Shown here: piece after piece, positions 24,351 to 34,109 of the stretch
How the letters are laid out: each line of letters begins with the position of its first letter
Numbering within the stretch: position 1 is the stretch's first letter
Origin: Pseudomonas hygromyciniae
GTDB taxonomy: Bacteria > Pseudomonadota > Gammaproteobacteria > Pseudomonadales > Pseudomonadaceae
Reading direction: 5' to 3'
Assembly: GCF_016925675.1 (NCBI RefSeq)
Contig: NZ_CP070506.1
Location: forward strand, 4,586,501 to 4,650,500
Length of the DNA stretch: 64,000 nt
Notes under the pieces: generated by a model
Told to the model about the DNA's origin: nothing
The model's database searches: none
The model's input: the letters and a program-made list of their open reading frames with translations, nothing else
Program-made: the position numbers and the translations under genes

Positions 24351-25308
24351 CTACGCAAATGCCTGCTCCAGTGCCACACCCGCCCCGGTCAACCCGGAAT
24401 ACGGCGCCGTCACCAACCACACCGGGATACCCTTGAAGTAGTCGCTCATGCAGCCTTTGTCAGCAAAGCTCTTGGCAAAGCCACTGTTGATAAAGAAATC
24501 GGCAAACCGTGGGATCACCCCACCCACGATATACACACCGCCCCGGGCCCCCGTGGTCAGCACGTTATTGCCGGCCACCCGGCCCAGCCAGATGCTGAAC
24601 TGATCCAGGACCTCCAGCGCCACCGGATCGCCCGCCAGGCCCGCCGCCGTGATTGCCTCCGGGGTTTCCAGTACGGCCGGGTGACCGTCCACCGCACAGA
24701 TCGCCCGGTACAAACGTGGCAAACCGGCGCCGCTCAAGGCGGTTTCAGCACTGACATGCCCGATCTCGTTGTAGATGTGCTGCCACAACTGGGTTTCCCG
24801 TGGGCTGCTCAAGGGCAGGTCGACATGCCCGCCCTCCCCCCGGCAACGCAGCCCAACGGCCAGCGCCCAGGTCGAGCAAGGTGCCCACGCCCAAGCCCGT
24901 TCCAGGGCCAATCACCACCGCCGGGCGCCATGGCTCCGGGGTGCCTGCGCACACAACGCGATACTCATCGGGTTGCAGGCGGGTCATGCCCAGGGCCATG
25001 GCCGAGAAGTCATTGACCAGCAGTAGCTCGTCCACTTGCAGGGCCTTGCAGAATGCGGCCTTGCTCAGGCGCCAGTGGTTGTTGGTGAACTTGAACTCAT
25101 CACCGCTTACCGGCCCGGCGACCGACAGGCACACCGCACCTATGGAGCCCGGCTCCAAGCCTTCCTCGGCGAGGTAGACCTTGATCGCATCCTCGGGGCT
25201 GGCGTGATCCGCCGTGGCCAGCACTCGGATCGAATGCAGTGCCTGGTCCCGCCACAACGCAAACCGGGCGTTGGTACCGCCAATATCACCCACCAGCGCA
25301 AGCTTCAC
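24351..25308 (-). pseudogene. glk: Glucokinase, split by a one-base insertion in a homopolymer
   Basis: Glucokinase phosphorylates glucose to glucose-6-phosphate for the Entner-Doudoroff route. The N-terminal part reads '[19 protein letters not shown]' (GTG start overlapping the edd stop, GTGA) through 'IGPGTGLGVGTLLDLGAGRW'. After 'AALPG' the frame shifts. That frame ends early at 24745, while the neighbouring frame continues 'GEGGHVDLPLSSPRETQLWQ' to the normal C terminus at 24351. The break is at a run of six Cs on the plus strand (24836-24841). With five, one 318-residue protein of normal family length results. As written, the protein would lack its C-terminal half and be inactive. A sequencing error is at least as likely as a true mutation. 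Confidence 0.9.
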
Positions 25309-27131
25309 TTAAGTGTCTCCAGGGCAGAGGTAAAGGCGCTGGCGCCCTGCTCTGCGGAGCTTGCGGCCAGGCGCATAAATGCAAACAGCTCGCGACCGGC
25401 CCCCACGTTATTGCCCAACAGGCCCGTGGCAGGCGCGCGCGCTGCAAATTCTTCGGCGTCCACCTTAAGCTCCAGGGTGCCTTTGACGCCATCGACGCGA
25501 ATGATATCGCCATCCCGGACCCGCGCCAGCGCCCCACCGCGTTGGGCTTCGGGGCTGACGTGAATCGCGGCAGGGATTTTACCCGAGGCGCCGGACATGC
25601 GCCCGTCTGTCACCAATGCCACCTTGAAGCCACGGTCTTGGAGCACGCCGAGGAACGGCGTCATCTTGTGCAATTCCGGCATGCCATTAGAGCGCGGGCC
25701 CTGGAAGCGCATCACGGCGACGAAATCCTTCTCCAACTGGCCGGCCTTGAACGCATCGGCCAGGTCCTGCTGGTCCTGGAACACTACCGCCGGCGCTTCG
25801 ACGATTTGATGTTCGAGGGCCACCGCCGAGACTTTCATCACCCCACGGCCGAGGTTGCCTTGCATCACACGCAAGCCACCTTCGGGGGAGAACGCGCGGG
25901 CTACCGGGCGCAGGATGGTTTCGTCGAGGCTTTCGATCGGGCCTTCGCGCCAGACCAGTTCACCGTCCACCAGGAAGGGCTCGCGGGTGTAGCGGCTCAG
26001 GCCATGGCCGGCGACGGTGTTGACGTCTTCGTGGAGCAGCCCGGCTTCCAGCAGCTCGCGGATCAGGAACGACATGCCGCCCGCTGCCTGGAAGTGGTTG
26101 ATGTCAGCCTTGCCGTTCGGATAGACGTGGGACAGGGTCGGCACCACTTCCGAGAGGTCGGCCATGTCCTGCCAGGTAAGAATGATGCCCGCCGCCATGG
26201 CGATCGCCGGCATATGCAGGGTGTGGTTGGTCGAACCGCCGGTGGCGTTGAGGGCGACGATGGAGTTGACCAGGGATTTTTCGTCGACGATCTCGCCAAT
26301 CGGCGTGAAGTTGCCATTGGCCTTGGTCAAGCGCGTGACCTGGTGCGCAGCTTCACGGGTCAGCGCATCGCGCAGCGGCGTGTATGGGTTGACGAACGAG
26401 GCGCCCGGCAAGTGCAGGCCCATGACTTCCATCAGCAACTGATTGGTATTGGCGGTGCCGTAGAAGGTGCAGGTGCCGGGGCTGTGGTAGGACTTCATCT
26501 CCGATTCCAGCAGCTCTTCGCGGCTGGCCTTGCCTTCGGCATAGCGCTGGCGCACATCGGCTTTCTGCTTGTTGGAGATCCCCGACGGCATCGGCCCACC
26601 GGGCACGAAGATCATCGGCAGGTGGCCATAACGCAGGGCCCCCATCATCAGGCCCGGAACGATCTTGTCGCAGATCCCCAGCATTAGCGCGGCGTCAAAC
26701 ATGTTGTGGGACAGCGCTACCGCCGTGGACATGGCAATCACTTCGCGGCTCAGCAGGCTCAGCTCCATACCGGGCTCGCCTTGGGTCACGCCGTCGCACA
26801 TGGCCGGAGTGCCACCGGCGAACTGGCCGACCGAGCCAACCTCGCGCAGGGCTTTCTTGATCTGTTCCGGGAAGTGTTCGTAGGGCTGGTGCGCCGAGAG
26901 CATGTCGTTATATGACGAAACAATTGCCACGTTGGCGGCATTCATCATTCGCAGACTGTTTTTGTCTTCGGTGCCGCATCCGGCCACGCCGTGGGCAAAG
27001 TTGGCGCATTGCAGCTTGCCGCGCATCGGCCCGTCGCTGGCCGCGCCGCGAATCAGCGCAAGGTACGCCTCACGGGTTGCCCGGCTGCGGGCGATAAGGC
27101 GTTCGGTGACCTCAAGTACGCGGGGATGCAT
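25305..27131 (-). CDS. edd: 6-phosphogluconate dehydratase
   Basis: The 608-residue [4Fe-4S] dehydratase converts 6-phosphogluconate to KDPG, the first committed Entner-Doudoroff step. Family segments are present: '[20 protein letters not shown]', '[24 protein letters not shown]', '[16 protein letters not shown]' and '[15 protein letters not shown]', with cysteines in the cluster-ligand positions. It begins the operon edd-glk-gltR-gtrS and is divergent from gap, with two HexR-type operators in the 221-base gap. The stop overlaps the glk GTG by four bases. Confidence 0.97.
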   Translation of the reverse strand: MHPRVLEVTERLIARSRATREAYLALIRGAASDGPMRGKLQCANFAHGVAGCGTEDKNSLRMMNAANVAIVSSYNDMLSAHQPYEHFPEQIKKALREVGSVGQFAGGTPAMCDGVTQGEPGMELSLLSREVIAMSTAVALSHNMFDAALMLGICDKIVPGLMMGALRYGHLPMIFVPGGPMPSGISNKQKADVRQRYAEGKASREELLESEMKSYHSPGTCTFYGTANTNQLLMEVMGLHLPGASFVNPYTPLRDALTREAAHQVTRLTKANGNFTPIGEIVDEKSLVNSIVALNATGGSTNHTLHMPAIAMAAGIILTWQDMADLSEVVPTLSHVYPNGKADINHFQAAGGMSFLIRELLEAGLLHEDVNTVAGHGLSRYTREPFLVDGELVWREGPIESLDETILRPVARAFSPEGGLRVMQGNLGRGVMKVSAVALEHQIVEAPAVVFQDQQDLADAFKAGQLEKDFVAVMRFQGPRSNGMPELHKMTPFLGVLQDRGFKVALVTDGRMSGASGKIPAAIHVSPEAQRGGALARVRDGDIIRVDGVKGTLELKVDAEEFAARAPATGLLGNNVGAGRELFAFMRLAASSAEQGASAFTSALETLK

Positions 27132-27251
27132 GTGTAGAACTCCAGGCTAACGGATGTGGCGACCTGAGTGTCTATGCTGGTCAAAAGCCCGCCGCGAAGA
27201 GGTTGGCAGGAAGTTACTTGACCAATCGGACCAGTTGATTCAGGTCACTCG

Positions 27252-27266
27252 TTGTAGATTGAACAA
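27252..27266. promoter_or_regulatory. HexR operator 1 (edd-proximal)
   Basis: TTGTAGATTGAACAA fits the Pseudomonas HexR site TTGT-N7-ACAA. It lies about 120 bases upstream of edd. HexR is released by KDPG. Confidence 0.82.
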
Positions 27267-27313
27267 AATATTGCCACTAAAAAGGCTTGTTTTCTATTTT
27301 TATGCGAATAATC

Positions 27314-27328
27314 TTGTAATTCTTACAA
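27314..27328. promoter_or_regulatory. HexR operator 2 (gap-proximal)
   Basis: TTGTAATTCTTACAA fits TTGT-N7-ACAA exactly. It ends 24 bases before the gap start and would block initiation or leader transcription of gap. The two centres are 62 bases apart. Confidence 0.87.
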
Positions 27329-27352
27329 CAAATCGACGACAGGCGCTTTCAA

Positions 27353-28354
27353 ATGACTCTTCGAATTGCAATCAATGGTTTTGGCCGCATTGGCCGCAAC
27401 GTCCTGCGCGCACTTTATACCCAAGGCTACCGCCAGGATTTGCAGATCGTCGCCATCAATGATCTGGGCGACAGTTCGATCAATGCCCATCTGCTCAAAT
27501 ACGACACCGTCCATGGCACTTTCGATGCAGAGGTCGCCCACGATCAGGAAAGCCTGACCGTCAATGGCGACCGGATTGCCGTGAGTGCCATTCGCAACCC
27601 CGCCGACCTGCCGTGGGCTGCGCACAAGATCGACGTGGTGTTCGAATGCACCGGTCTGTTCACCGACCGTGACAAAGCTGCCGCCCATATTAGCGCCGGT
27701 GCGCGCAAGGTGATCATCTCTGCCCCGGCCAAAGGCGCGGATGCGACCGTGGTCTACGGGGTAAACCATGACATTTTGCGTCAATCTCACCAGATCATCT
27801 CCAATGCGTCCTGCACCACCAACTGCCTGGCGCCGGTCGCTCAGGTGCTGCATCGCGAACTGGGTATCGAAAGTGGCCTGATGACTACCATTCATGCCTA
27901 CACCAATGACCAAAACCTGACCGACGTCTACCACACCGACCCGTACCGCGCCCGTTCGGCCACGCAGAACATGATCCCAAGCAAGACCGGCGCCGCCGAA
28001 GCGGTGGGCCTGGTGCTACCGGAGCTGGCAGGCAAGCTGACCGGCATGGCGGTGCGGGTGCCGGTGATCAACGTGTCGCTGGTGGACCTGACCGTGCAAT
28101 TGAAAAAAGAAGCCACGGCCGATGAGGTCAACGCGCTGCTTAAAGAAGCCAGCCAACACTCGAAAATCCTCGGTTACAACACCTTGCCGCTGGTTTCCAG
28201 TGACTTCAACCATAACCCGCTGTCGTCGATCTTCGATGCCAACCACACCAAGTCCAGCGGCAAGCTGCTCAAGGTATTGGCTTGGTACGACAACGAATGG
28301 GGCTTCTCCAACCGTATGCTGGATAACTGCCTGGCGCTGTGTAACGCCGAATAA
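27353..28354 (+). CDS. gap: Glyceraldehyde-3-phosphate dehydrogenase, type I
   Basis: The 333-residue enzyme oxidises glyceraldehyde-3-phosphate to 1,3-bisphosphoglycerate with NAD. The Rossmann motif '[15 protein letters not shown]', catalytic '[13 protein letters not shown]' (Cys nucleophile) with the His in '[10 protein letters not shown]', and '[13 protein letters not shown]' near the C terminus are intact. Divergence from edd and shared HexR operators mark it as the glucose-inducible gap of the Entner-Doudoroff block. Pseudomonas normally has a second gap gene for gluconeogenesis elsewhere. The ribosome-binding site before ATG 27353 is weak. Confidence 0.96.
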   Translation: MTLRIAINGFGRIGRNVLRALYTQGYRQDLQIVAINDLGDSSINAHLLKYDTVHGTFDAEVAHDQESLTVNGDRIAVSAIRNPADLPWAAHKIDVVFECTGLFTDRDKAAAHISAGARKVIISAPAKGADATVVYGVNHDILRQSHQIISNASCTTNCLAPVAQVLHRELGIESGLMTTIHAYTNDQNLTDVYHTDPYRARSATQNMIPSKTGAAEAVGLVLPELAGKLTGMAVRVPVINVSLVDLTVQLKKEATADEVNALLKEASQHSKILGYNTLPLVSSDFNHNPLSSIFDANHTKSSGKLLKVLAWYDNEWGFSNRMLDNCLALCNAE

Positions 28355-28383
28355 CCCCACTGAAAACCTGATCGACCCGATCA

Positions 28384-28485
28384 CTGTAGGAGCGAGCTTG
28401 CTCGCGAGAAACGCAAAGGCGCCACGCTCATTCAGGATGCCAGCGTTATCGTTGATGATCTTCGCGAGCAAGCTCGCTCCTACAG
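28384..28485. repeat. REPIN (GTAGGAGCGAGC type)
   Basis: CTGTAGGAGCGAGCTTGCTC at 28384 and its inverse ending at 28485 enclose about 60 bases. It lies between gap and the haem-locus sigma factor. Confidence 0.88.
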
Positions 28486-28527
28486 GGTTGAGCAGATTGC
28501 AGCAAAGTGATACTTGCCATTTGCGTT

Positions 28528-28546
28528 GATGATAAGCATTATCATT
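28528..28546 (+). promoter_or_regulatory. Fur box upstream of ECF sigma factor
   Basis: GATGATAAGCATTATCATT has ATGATAA/TTATCAT arms and closely matches the Fur 19-mer GATAATGATAATCATTATC. It lies 26 bases before the sigma-factor start, so expression should rise under iron limitation. Confidence 0.88.
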
Positions 28547-28571
28547 AACTGCCAATCGGTCCGGTACCACT

Positions 28572-29090
28572 GTGAGCCTATCCCGCTTCAATCAAGTCTT
28601 CCTCACCCAACGGGTGGTGCTACTGCGCACCTTGCAGCGGATGGTGAACAACCACAGCACCGCCGAGGACCTGTTGCAGGAAACCTACCTGCGCGTGACG
28701 CGGGCCCTCAGCGAACGACCGATTGATCACCTCGAACCCTTCGTGTTCCAGACTGCGCGCAACCTGGCTCTGGATCATCTGCGCTCGCGTCGGATTCAGT
28801 CCCGCACCTTGCAGGAAGATGTTCCGATGGACGTCCTGCAAAGCGTCGCCTCCCCGGTCACCACTCCTGAAGATGCCGCCCACGCCGAGCAACTGCTGGA
28901 GCACCTGAGCGTCAGCCTTGGGCAGTTGAGCGCTCGCCAGCAGCAGATCTTTATCCTCAGCCGCCTGCACGGCTGCAGCTATCAGGAGATCGCCGATCAG
29001 TTGCAGGTGTCGTTGAGCACCGTGCAAAAGGAACTGAAGTTGATCATGGCCATCTGCATAGGTGTGGCCGAACGACTCGATCACCCTTAA
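28572..29090 (+). CDS. Iron-starvation ECF sigma factor (FecI/HxuI type)
   Basis: The 172-residue sigma factor has region 2 ('STAEDLLQETYLRVTRALSER', 'EPFVFQTARNLALDHLRSRR') and region 4 ('LSARQQQIFILSRLHGCSYQEIADQLQVSLSTVQKEL'). It begins with GTG just after a Fur box. The FecR-type gene and a haem-type TonB receptor follow, the standard cell-surface signalling trio. By analogy with HxuI/HasI systems it should direct transcription of the receptor gene when haem is sensed. The exact promoter it reads was not identified. Confidence 0.9.
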   Translation: MSLSRFNQVFLTQRVVLLRTLQRMVNNHSTAEDLLQETYLRVTRALSERPIDHLEPFVFQTARNLALDHLRSRRIQSRTLQEDVPMDVLQSVASPVTTPEDAAHAEQLLEHLSVSLGQLSARQQQIFILSRLHGCSYQEIADQLQVSLSTVQKELKLIMAICIGVAERLDHP

Positions 29091-29172
29091 GCTTTGTCGG
29101 GACACGCCGACAGAAAAGTCGCAAAAATACGCAAGACACTGAATAAAACGTGGCGAAGACCCGAGGAACACC

Positions 29173-30141
29173 GTGACGGACCCGAACAAACTGCACCCCC
29201 ATGAGCTGGCTCATGAGGTGTTGCAACATGCGGCCATGGACCAAGCCCTCGACTGGCTGATCGCGTTGCAGTGCCCGCAGCCTGGGCAGCAAGCCGAGTT
29301 CCAGGCCTGGCTGGATGCCGACCCGAGTCACGCCCAGGCCTTCGCCAAGGCCCAGACCGCCTGGGGCGGTGCGCCGGTGCACAGCGCCGCCGTGGCTCTC
29401 AATGCGCCGCGCAAGCCCAGCGCCTGGCGGCGGATCAAGCCGCATTGGAAGCCCTTGGCCACTGCTGCGGTACTGTTGCTGGGGCTGTTCAGCTTCAGCA
29501 ATCTGCCAGTACGCCTACAGGCCGACCACTTGACCGTGGTCGGCGAGCGCCAGCGCCTGCAACTGGATGACGGCTCCAAGGTGCTGCTCAATACCAACTC
29601 GGCGTTTTCCAGCACCATCGACGAGCATCAGCGCATCGCCCGCCTGTATCAGGGTGAGGCGTTTTTCGACGTCGCGGCCAATCGTGGCCTGCCCCTGCAA
29701 ATCGACGCCGGCCCGGTGCGCGCCAGTGTCAGCGATACGGCATTCGCCGTGCGTTATCTCAACGGTGAGGCGCAGGTGCAGGTACAACGCGGGGATGTCG
29801 ACCTGAGTACCACCTTCGGCAACAACCGGGTGCGCCTGAGTGCCGGCGAGAGCATCCGCGTCGGCCCCAAAGGCTTCGGCCAACCGGCCAAGCTCGATGC
29901 CACTAAGGAACTGGCATGGGTCCAGGGCCGGCTGATCTTTGAAAACTGCCCGATGAGCGAAGTGCTGGCAGAGCTGCGGCGCTATTACCCAGGCTGGATC
30001 GTCAACACCAACGAGCAACTGGCCAGCGTCGCCGTGACCGGTAACTACCGCTTGGACCAGCCGCTGGACGTGGTGCGCTCCCTGGCCCACATCACCTCGG
30101 CCAAGCTCTCGGAGTTCCCTGCGCTCGTGATTCTCAACTGA
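29173..30141 (+). CDS. FecR-family anti-sigma / sigma regulator
   Basis: The 322-residue protein has an N-terminal DUF4880-like cytosolic domain ('AMDQALDWLIALQCPQPGQQAEFQAWLDADPSHAQAFAKAQ'). A membrane segment lies near residue 98 ('WKPLATAAVLLLGLFSFSN'). The periplasmic FecR domain follows ('LTVVGERQRLQLDDGSKVLLNTNSAFS', 'RLYQGEAFFDVA'). It relays the receptor signal to the ECF sigma factor encoded 82 bases upstream. GTG 29173 is preceded by GAGGAA. Confidence 0.92.
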   Translation: MTDPNKLHPHELAHEVLQHAAMDQALDWLIALQCPQPGQQAEFQAWLDADPSHAQAFAKAQTAWGGAPVHSAAVALNAPRKPSAWRRIKPHWKPLATAAVLLLGLFSFSNLPVRLQADHLTVVGERQRLQLDDGSKVLLNTNSAFSSTIDEHQRIARLYQGEAFFDVAANRGLPLQIDAGPVRASVSDTAFAVRYLNGEAQVQVQRGDVDLSTTFGNNRVRLSAGESIRVGPKGFGQPAKLDATKELAWVQGRLIFENCPMSEVLAELRRYYPGWIVNTNEQLASVAVTGNYRLDQPLDVVRSLAHITSAKLSEFPALVILN

Positions 30142-30256
30142 GAATAATTATTTTTACTCGATAGCTCCTGCTGGTACGTCTCGTCTTAGCCAATGCAACT
30201 GATTCCTATTTGATTCAGGTTCGCAACTATAAGACTCGTCCCTCGGAGCGCTCTCG

Positions 30257-32824
30257 ATGTCCTCTCGTTTCAACCGCCGGCCCTCTTCGCCCACGCTGTG
30301 CCTGCTGACCGCCGCCATCCTGCTGGCGGGCAGCCCGATGCTGACGGCCAATGCCGCCGAACCTGCGGCGCGCAGCCACGCCAATTACACCTTCAGCATC
30401 GAGCAGCAACCCCTGGTTTCGGCGCTCAACGCCTTTACCGCCGTCACCGGCTGGCAGATCGGCCTGCCCGCCGAACTGGGCCAAGGGGTTTCCTCCCCCG
30501 GCGCACGCGGTTCGCTGACCCCGGAAAAAGCTCTGGACCGGCTGTTGGTGGGGACCAACCTGAACTACCGCAAACTGGGCAACTACAATATCGTTCTGGA
30601 AAAGCGCACGGCGGGGAGTGCCATCACCCTGCAACAAATGACCATCAGCGCCACCCGCCAGGAACAGGCGGTAGACAGCGTGCCCAGCACCGTCACGGTG
30701 CATGAGCGCGAGGAACTGGACCGCCAGAACGTCAACACCATCCGCGAACTGGTGCGCTACGAGCCGGGTGTCTCGGTGGGTGGCGCTGGCACCCGCTCCG
30801 GTAATTCCGGCTACAACATTCGGGGGATCGACGGCGACCGTATCCTCACCCAGGTGGACGGCGTAGAGGTCCCGGACAACTTCTTCAACGGCCCGTATGC
30901 CAAAACCCGCCGCAACTATGTCGACCCGGAAATCGTCAAACGCGTCGAGATCATCCGCGGCCCGGCCTCGGCCCTGTACGGCAGCAGCGCCATCGGCGGC
31001 GCCGTCAGCTACTTCACCCTCGACCCGAGCGACATCATCAAGCCCGGCCAGGACGTCGGCGCCCGCCTGAAGACCGGCTACAGCTCGGCTGACGAAAGCT
31101 GGCTGACCTCCGGCACCGTCGCCGGGCGTGTGCAGGACTTCGATGGGTTGCTGCACCTGAGCCAGCGCAATGGCCACGAGATGGAATCCTACGACGGCAA
31201 CAACGCCACCGGCCTGGCCCGCACCGGCGCCAACCCCGAAGACGTGCGTACCACCAACGTGCTGGCCAAGCTGGGCTGGAACTATGGCGACGACAACCGC
31301 CTGGGCCTGACCTACGAGAAGTACAAGGACGACCGCGACATCAATCAGAAAAGCGCAGTGGGCGGGATTTTCCTCGAAGGCCAGGGCATGAATATGTACC
31401 GTGACCGTCGCGGCAACGACACCATCACCCGCGAACGCTTTGGCCTGGAAAACAAGTTTGCACTGGACTCGCCGATTGCCGATCACATCAAGACCAGCCT
31501 CAACTACCAGATCGCCAAGACCGACCAGGCCACCAGCGAAATCTATCAGGTCGGCCGCCGCGTACTGCGCACCCGCGACACCCTCTACGAAGAAAAGCAG
31601 TGGGTGTTCGACGCACAACTGGACAAGGCCTTCGTCATCGGTGATACCGACCACCTGCTGACCTACGGCACCACGATCAAGCAGCAGAAAGTCACCGGTT
31701 CGCGCGAAGGCGCGGCGACCTGCCTGGCCGTCGGTGCCGGCTGTACCGCCATCGGCGCACCGAGCCCAACCCCTGCCGACAGCGTGAAAAAAGCCAGCGA
31801 CTTCCCGGACCCGACTATCAACAGCTACGCGCTGTTCGCTCAGGATCAGATTAGCTGGAACGACTGGACCATCATGCCCAGCCTGCGCTACGACTACATC
31901 CAGCTCAAACCCAAGCTGACCGAAGAGTTCCTCAATACCACCGACCCGGACCGCAAGTACCCCCACAACAACTCGAACAAAACCTGGCACCGCTTCTCGC
32001 CAAAACTCGGCGTGACCTATGCACTGACCGAGCAATACACCTGGTTCGGCCAGTACGCCGAAGGTTTCCGCACGCCATCGGCCAAGGCGCTGTATGGCCG
32101 CTTTGAAAACCTTGACGAAGGCTATGTCGTCGAGCCCAACTCGAGCCTCAAGCCGGAAACCAGCAAGAGCTATGAAACCGGAATCCGTGGCCATTTCGAT
32201 GCGGGCAATTTCGACGTCGCGCTGTTCTACAACAAGTACCGCGACTTCATCGACGAGGACAACGCTGCGCTGGGCCCGTCTGGCACCATCTTCCAGCCAG
32301 GCAATATCAAGCGCGCCACCATCAAGGGCATGGAAGTCAAAGGCCGCTTGAACCTGGACGCCTTCGGCGCAACGCAAGGCCTGTACACCAAAGGCGCGAT
32401 TGCCTACGCCCACGGGCGCAACGACGAAACCGGCCAGCCGCTGAACAGCGTCAACCCGCTCAAGGGTGTGTTTGGCCTGGGCTACGACCAGCAAAACTAC
32501 GGTGCGCTGGTCAGTTGGACCCTGGTCAAGAAACAGAACCGGGTCGACAGCGCCACGTTCTTTACCCCGACCGGCATCAAGGCCAACGGCCCCTTCAAGA
32601 CCCCAGGCTTTGGCGTGGTCGACCTGACCGGTTTCTACAAAGTCACCGACGACCTGACCGTCAACGGCGGCCTGTACAACCTGACCGACAAGAAATACTG
32701 GAACTGGGATGACGTGCGCAGCTACGACGGTGTGGGTGAAGCCGGCGTGACTTCGCCAGCCAGCCTGGACCGCCTGACCCAGCCCGGGCGCAACTTTGCG
32801 ATCAACCTGATCTGGGACATCTGA
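30257..32824 (+). CDS. TonB-dependent haem/haemoprotein receptor with signalling domain
   Basis: The 855-residue outer-membrane receptor has a signal peptide, then a secretin/TonB short N-terminal (STN) domain at about residues 45-115 ('FSIEQQPLVSALNAFTAVTGWQIGLP'). The plug follows ('MTISATRQEQAVDSVPSTV' to 'VEIIRGPASALYGSSAIGGAVSYFT'), then a 22-strand barrel ending in the aromatic 'FAINLIWDI'. It resembles the haemoglobin/transferrin/lactoferrin receptor family (HxuA/HasR-like). The STN domain would contact the FecR-type protein upstream. Adjacent haem oxygenase supports haem as the substrate. A terminator follows. Confidence 0.93.
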   Translation: MSSRFNRRPSSPTLCLLTAAILLAGSPMLTANAAEPAARSHANYTFSIEQQPLVSALNAFTAVTGWQIGLPAELGQGVSSPGARGSLTPEKALDRLLVGTNLNYRKLGNYNIVLEKRTAGSAITLQQMTISATRQEQAVDSVPSTVTVHEREELDRQNVNTIRELVRYEPGVSVGGAGTRSGNSGYNIRGIDGDRILTQVDGVEVPDNFFNGPYAKTRRNYVDPEIVKRVEIIRGPASALYGSSAIGGAVSYFTLDPSDIIKPGQDVGARLKTGYSSADESWLTSGTVAGRVQDFDGLLHLSQRNGHEMESYDGNNATGLARTGANPEDVRTTNVLAKLGWNYGDDNRLGLTYEKYKDDRDINQKSAVGGIFLEGQGMNMYRDRRGNDTITRERFGLENKFALDSPIADHIKTSLNYQIAKTDQATSEIYQVGRRVLRTRDTLYEEKQWVFDAQLDKAFVIGDTDHLLTYGTTIKQQKVTGSREGAATCLAVGAGCTAIGAPSPTPADSVKKASDFPDPTINSYALFAQDQISWNDWTIMPSLRYDYIQLKPKLTEEFLNTTDPDRKYPHNNSNKTWHRFSPKLGVTYALTEQYTWFGQYAEGFRTPSAKALYGRFENLDEGYVVEPNSSLKPETSKSYETGIRGHFDAGNFDVALFYNKYRDFIDEDNAALGPSGTIFQPGNIKRATIKGMEVKGRLNLDAFGATQGLYTKGAIAYAHGRNDETGQPLNSVNPLKGVFGLGYDQQNYGALVSWTLVKKQNRVDSATFFTPTGIKANGPFKTPGFGVVDLTGFYKVTDDLTVNGGLYNLTDKKYWNWDDVRSYDGVGEAGVTSPASLDRLTQPGRNFAINLIWDI

Positions 32825-32833
32825 CCCAAGCAA

Positions 32834-32876
32834 CCTCACCCCGCCGGATTTATCGCCAGCGGGGTGAGGATTTTTT
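32834..32876 (+). terminator. Terminator after the haem receptor gene
   Basis: CCTCACCCCGC (32834-32844) pairs with GCGGGGTGAGG (32859-32869), followed by A and six Ts. It would reduce read-through into the haem oxygenase gene. Confidence 0.9.
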
Positions 32877-32951
32877 ACTGTGACGCGTCTTCTTGTTCGT
32901 CTAGTAATAACAGCCTGGCAACAAGGCGCTTTTCCTTCTCAAGGACCCCCA

Positions 32952-33560
32952 ATGACCGCTTCCACCACCGCAGAACGCGCAAGCCTGCGCTCCCAGCGCC
33001 TGAACCAGATCACCCACGAGCCGCACACCAAGCTCGACGCACTGGTCAAGGCCCACGCCCCGTTTGAAACCCAAGCCAACTTCGCCCGTTTCGTGGTCGC
33101 GCAATACCTGTTCCAGTCGGAACTGGTGGCGCTGTACAACGATCCCGAGCTGATCAAGTTGTTTCCAGACCTCGCCGAGCGCTGCCGCGCCGAAGCCGCC
33201 AAGCTGGACCTGGCCGACCTGGAAACCGAAGTGCCTGCCCCCGTGGCCGGTGCCGTGCAGAACCCGAGCAAGGCCGAGGCCCTGGGCTGGCTGTTCGTGT
33301 CCGAAGGTTCCAAGCTGGGCGCGGCGTTCCTGATCAAACGTGCCGTCGGCCTGGGCCTGAGCGAAACCTTTGGTGCCCGTCACCTGGGCGAACCGGCCGG
33401 TGGTCGTGCCGAAGGCTGGAAGCGCTTCACCCGCACCCTCGACAGCCTGGAACTGAGCGCCGAAGATGAAGCGGCGGCAGAGAAAGGCGCGGTGGATGCA
33501 TTCGTACGCTTCACCGTATTGCTGGAACAGGCGTACGCTAGCGCCCCAGAACTGGCCTGA
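32952..33560 (+). CDS. hemO: Haem oxygenase (HemO/PigA type)
   Basis: The 202-residue protein matches bacterial haem oxygenases. The N-terminal helix 'RSQRLNQITHEPHTKLDALV' holds the candidate proximal His (His22 or His25). The distal helix carries 'ALGWLFVSEGSKLGAAFLIKRAVGLGL', with the Gly/Ser pattern over the haem. It opens haem to biliverdin, CO and iron, completing haem-iron use after uptake by the receptor upstream. ATG 32952 is chosen because upstream in-frame residues overlap the spacer after the terminator. The gene may have its own promoter. Confidence 0.92.
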   Translation: MTASTTAERASLRSQRLNQITHEPHTKLDALVKAHAPFETQANFARFVVAQYLFQSELVALYNDPELIKLFPDLAERCRAEAAKLDLADLETEVPAPVAGAVQNPSKAEALGWLFVSEGSKLGAAFLIKRAVGLGLSETFGARHLGEPAGGRAEGWKRFTRTLDSLELSAEDEAAAEKGAVDAFVRFTVLLEQAYASAPELA

Positions 33561-33678
33561 TCCATTGCGGGTGTAGATGCTGGCTTGTGTGGATGCCAGC
33601 TCCCACACAAACCAGCGCCTACCTGGGCCTGCTCCGTATTCCAATTTTAAATTCTCATATTCCATACCCATTGCTCCC

Positions 33679-34083
33679 ATGACCGGCTCAACCCAATCCT
33701 CCTCCAAACTCGCCCGAATCCTGTTCGGCCTGCTGGCCTATGTCAGCCTGGGGATCGGCTTGATCGCCATTGTCGTGCCGGGCCTGCCCACCACCGAATT
33801 CATCCTGCTCGCCGCCTGGGCTGCCACCAAAAGCTCGCCGCGCCTGAGCGCCTGGCTGGAAAACCATCGGCTGTTCGGGCCGATCCTGTTCAACTGGCGC
33901 AACGGCAAGATCATCGCGCGCCGGGCCAAGGTCAGCGCCACGGTAAGCATGTTGCTGTGTGCCGCCCTGATGCTGGTGATGCTCGATCACGGCTGGCCGA
34001 TCTACCTGGCCATCGCCGGGATGAGCCTGGGCAATCTGTGGATCTGGTCACGCCCCGAACGCCTGGCGCAAACCACGACCTGA
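33679..34083 (+). CDS. YbaN/DUF454-family inner-membrane protein
   Basis: The 134-residue protein is short with two to three membrane segments: 'ILFGLLAYVSLGIGLIAIVVPGLPTTEFILLAAWAATKSSPRL' and 'MLLCAALMLVMLDHGWPIYLAIAGM'. The 'G(I/L)xxPxLPTTxFxLxAAW' signature and 'W(L)ENHRLFGP' identify DUF454 (YbaN). Function is unknown. Association with haem oxygenase genes, seen here, is recurrent in Gram-negatives as I recall, which hints at a role in haem or iron handling. Confidence 0.85.
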   Translation: MTGSTQSSSKLARILFGLLAYVSLGIGLIAIVVPGLPTTEFILLAAWAATKSSPRLSAWLENHRLFGPILFNWRNGKIIARRAKVSATVSMLLCAALMLVMLDHGWPIYLAIAGMSLGNLWIWSRPERLAQTTT

Positions 34084-34109
34084 GCGCGCTACCGCTCATC
34101 GCCTGCCCC

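Noticed and set aside
30142..30256. Specific ECF sigma promoter for the haem receptor
   Set aside because: CGTCTCGTC-like stretches exist, but no confident -35/-10 pair could be assigned.
30227..32839. 870-codon open frame antisense to the haem receptor gene
   Set aside because: It is a shadow of GC-rich codon use: low-complexity Val/Gly/His/Gln-rich sequence, no domain, no ribosome-binding site, fully opposite a well-supported receptor.
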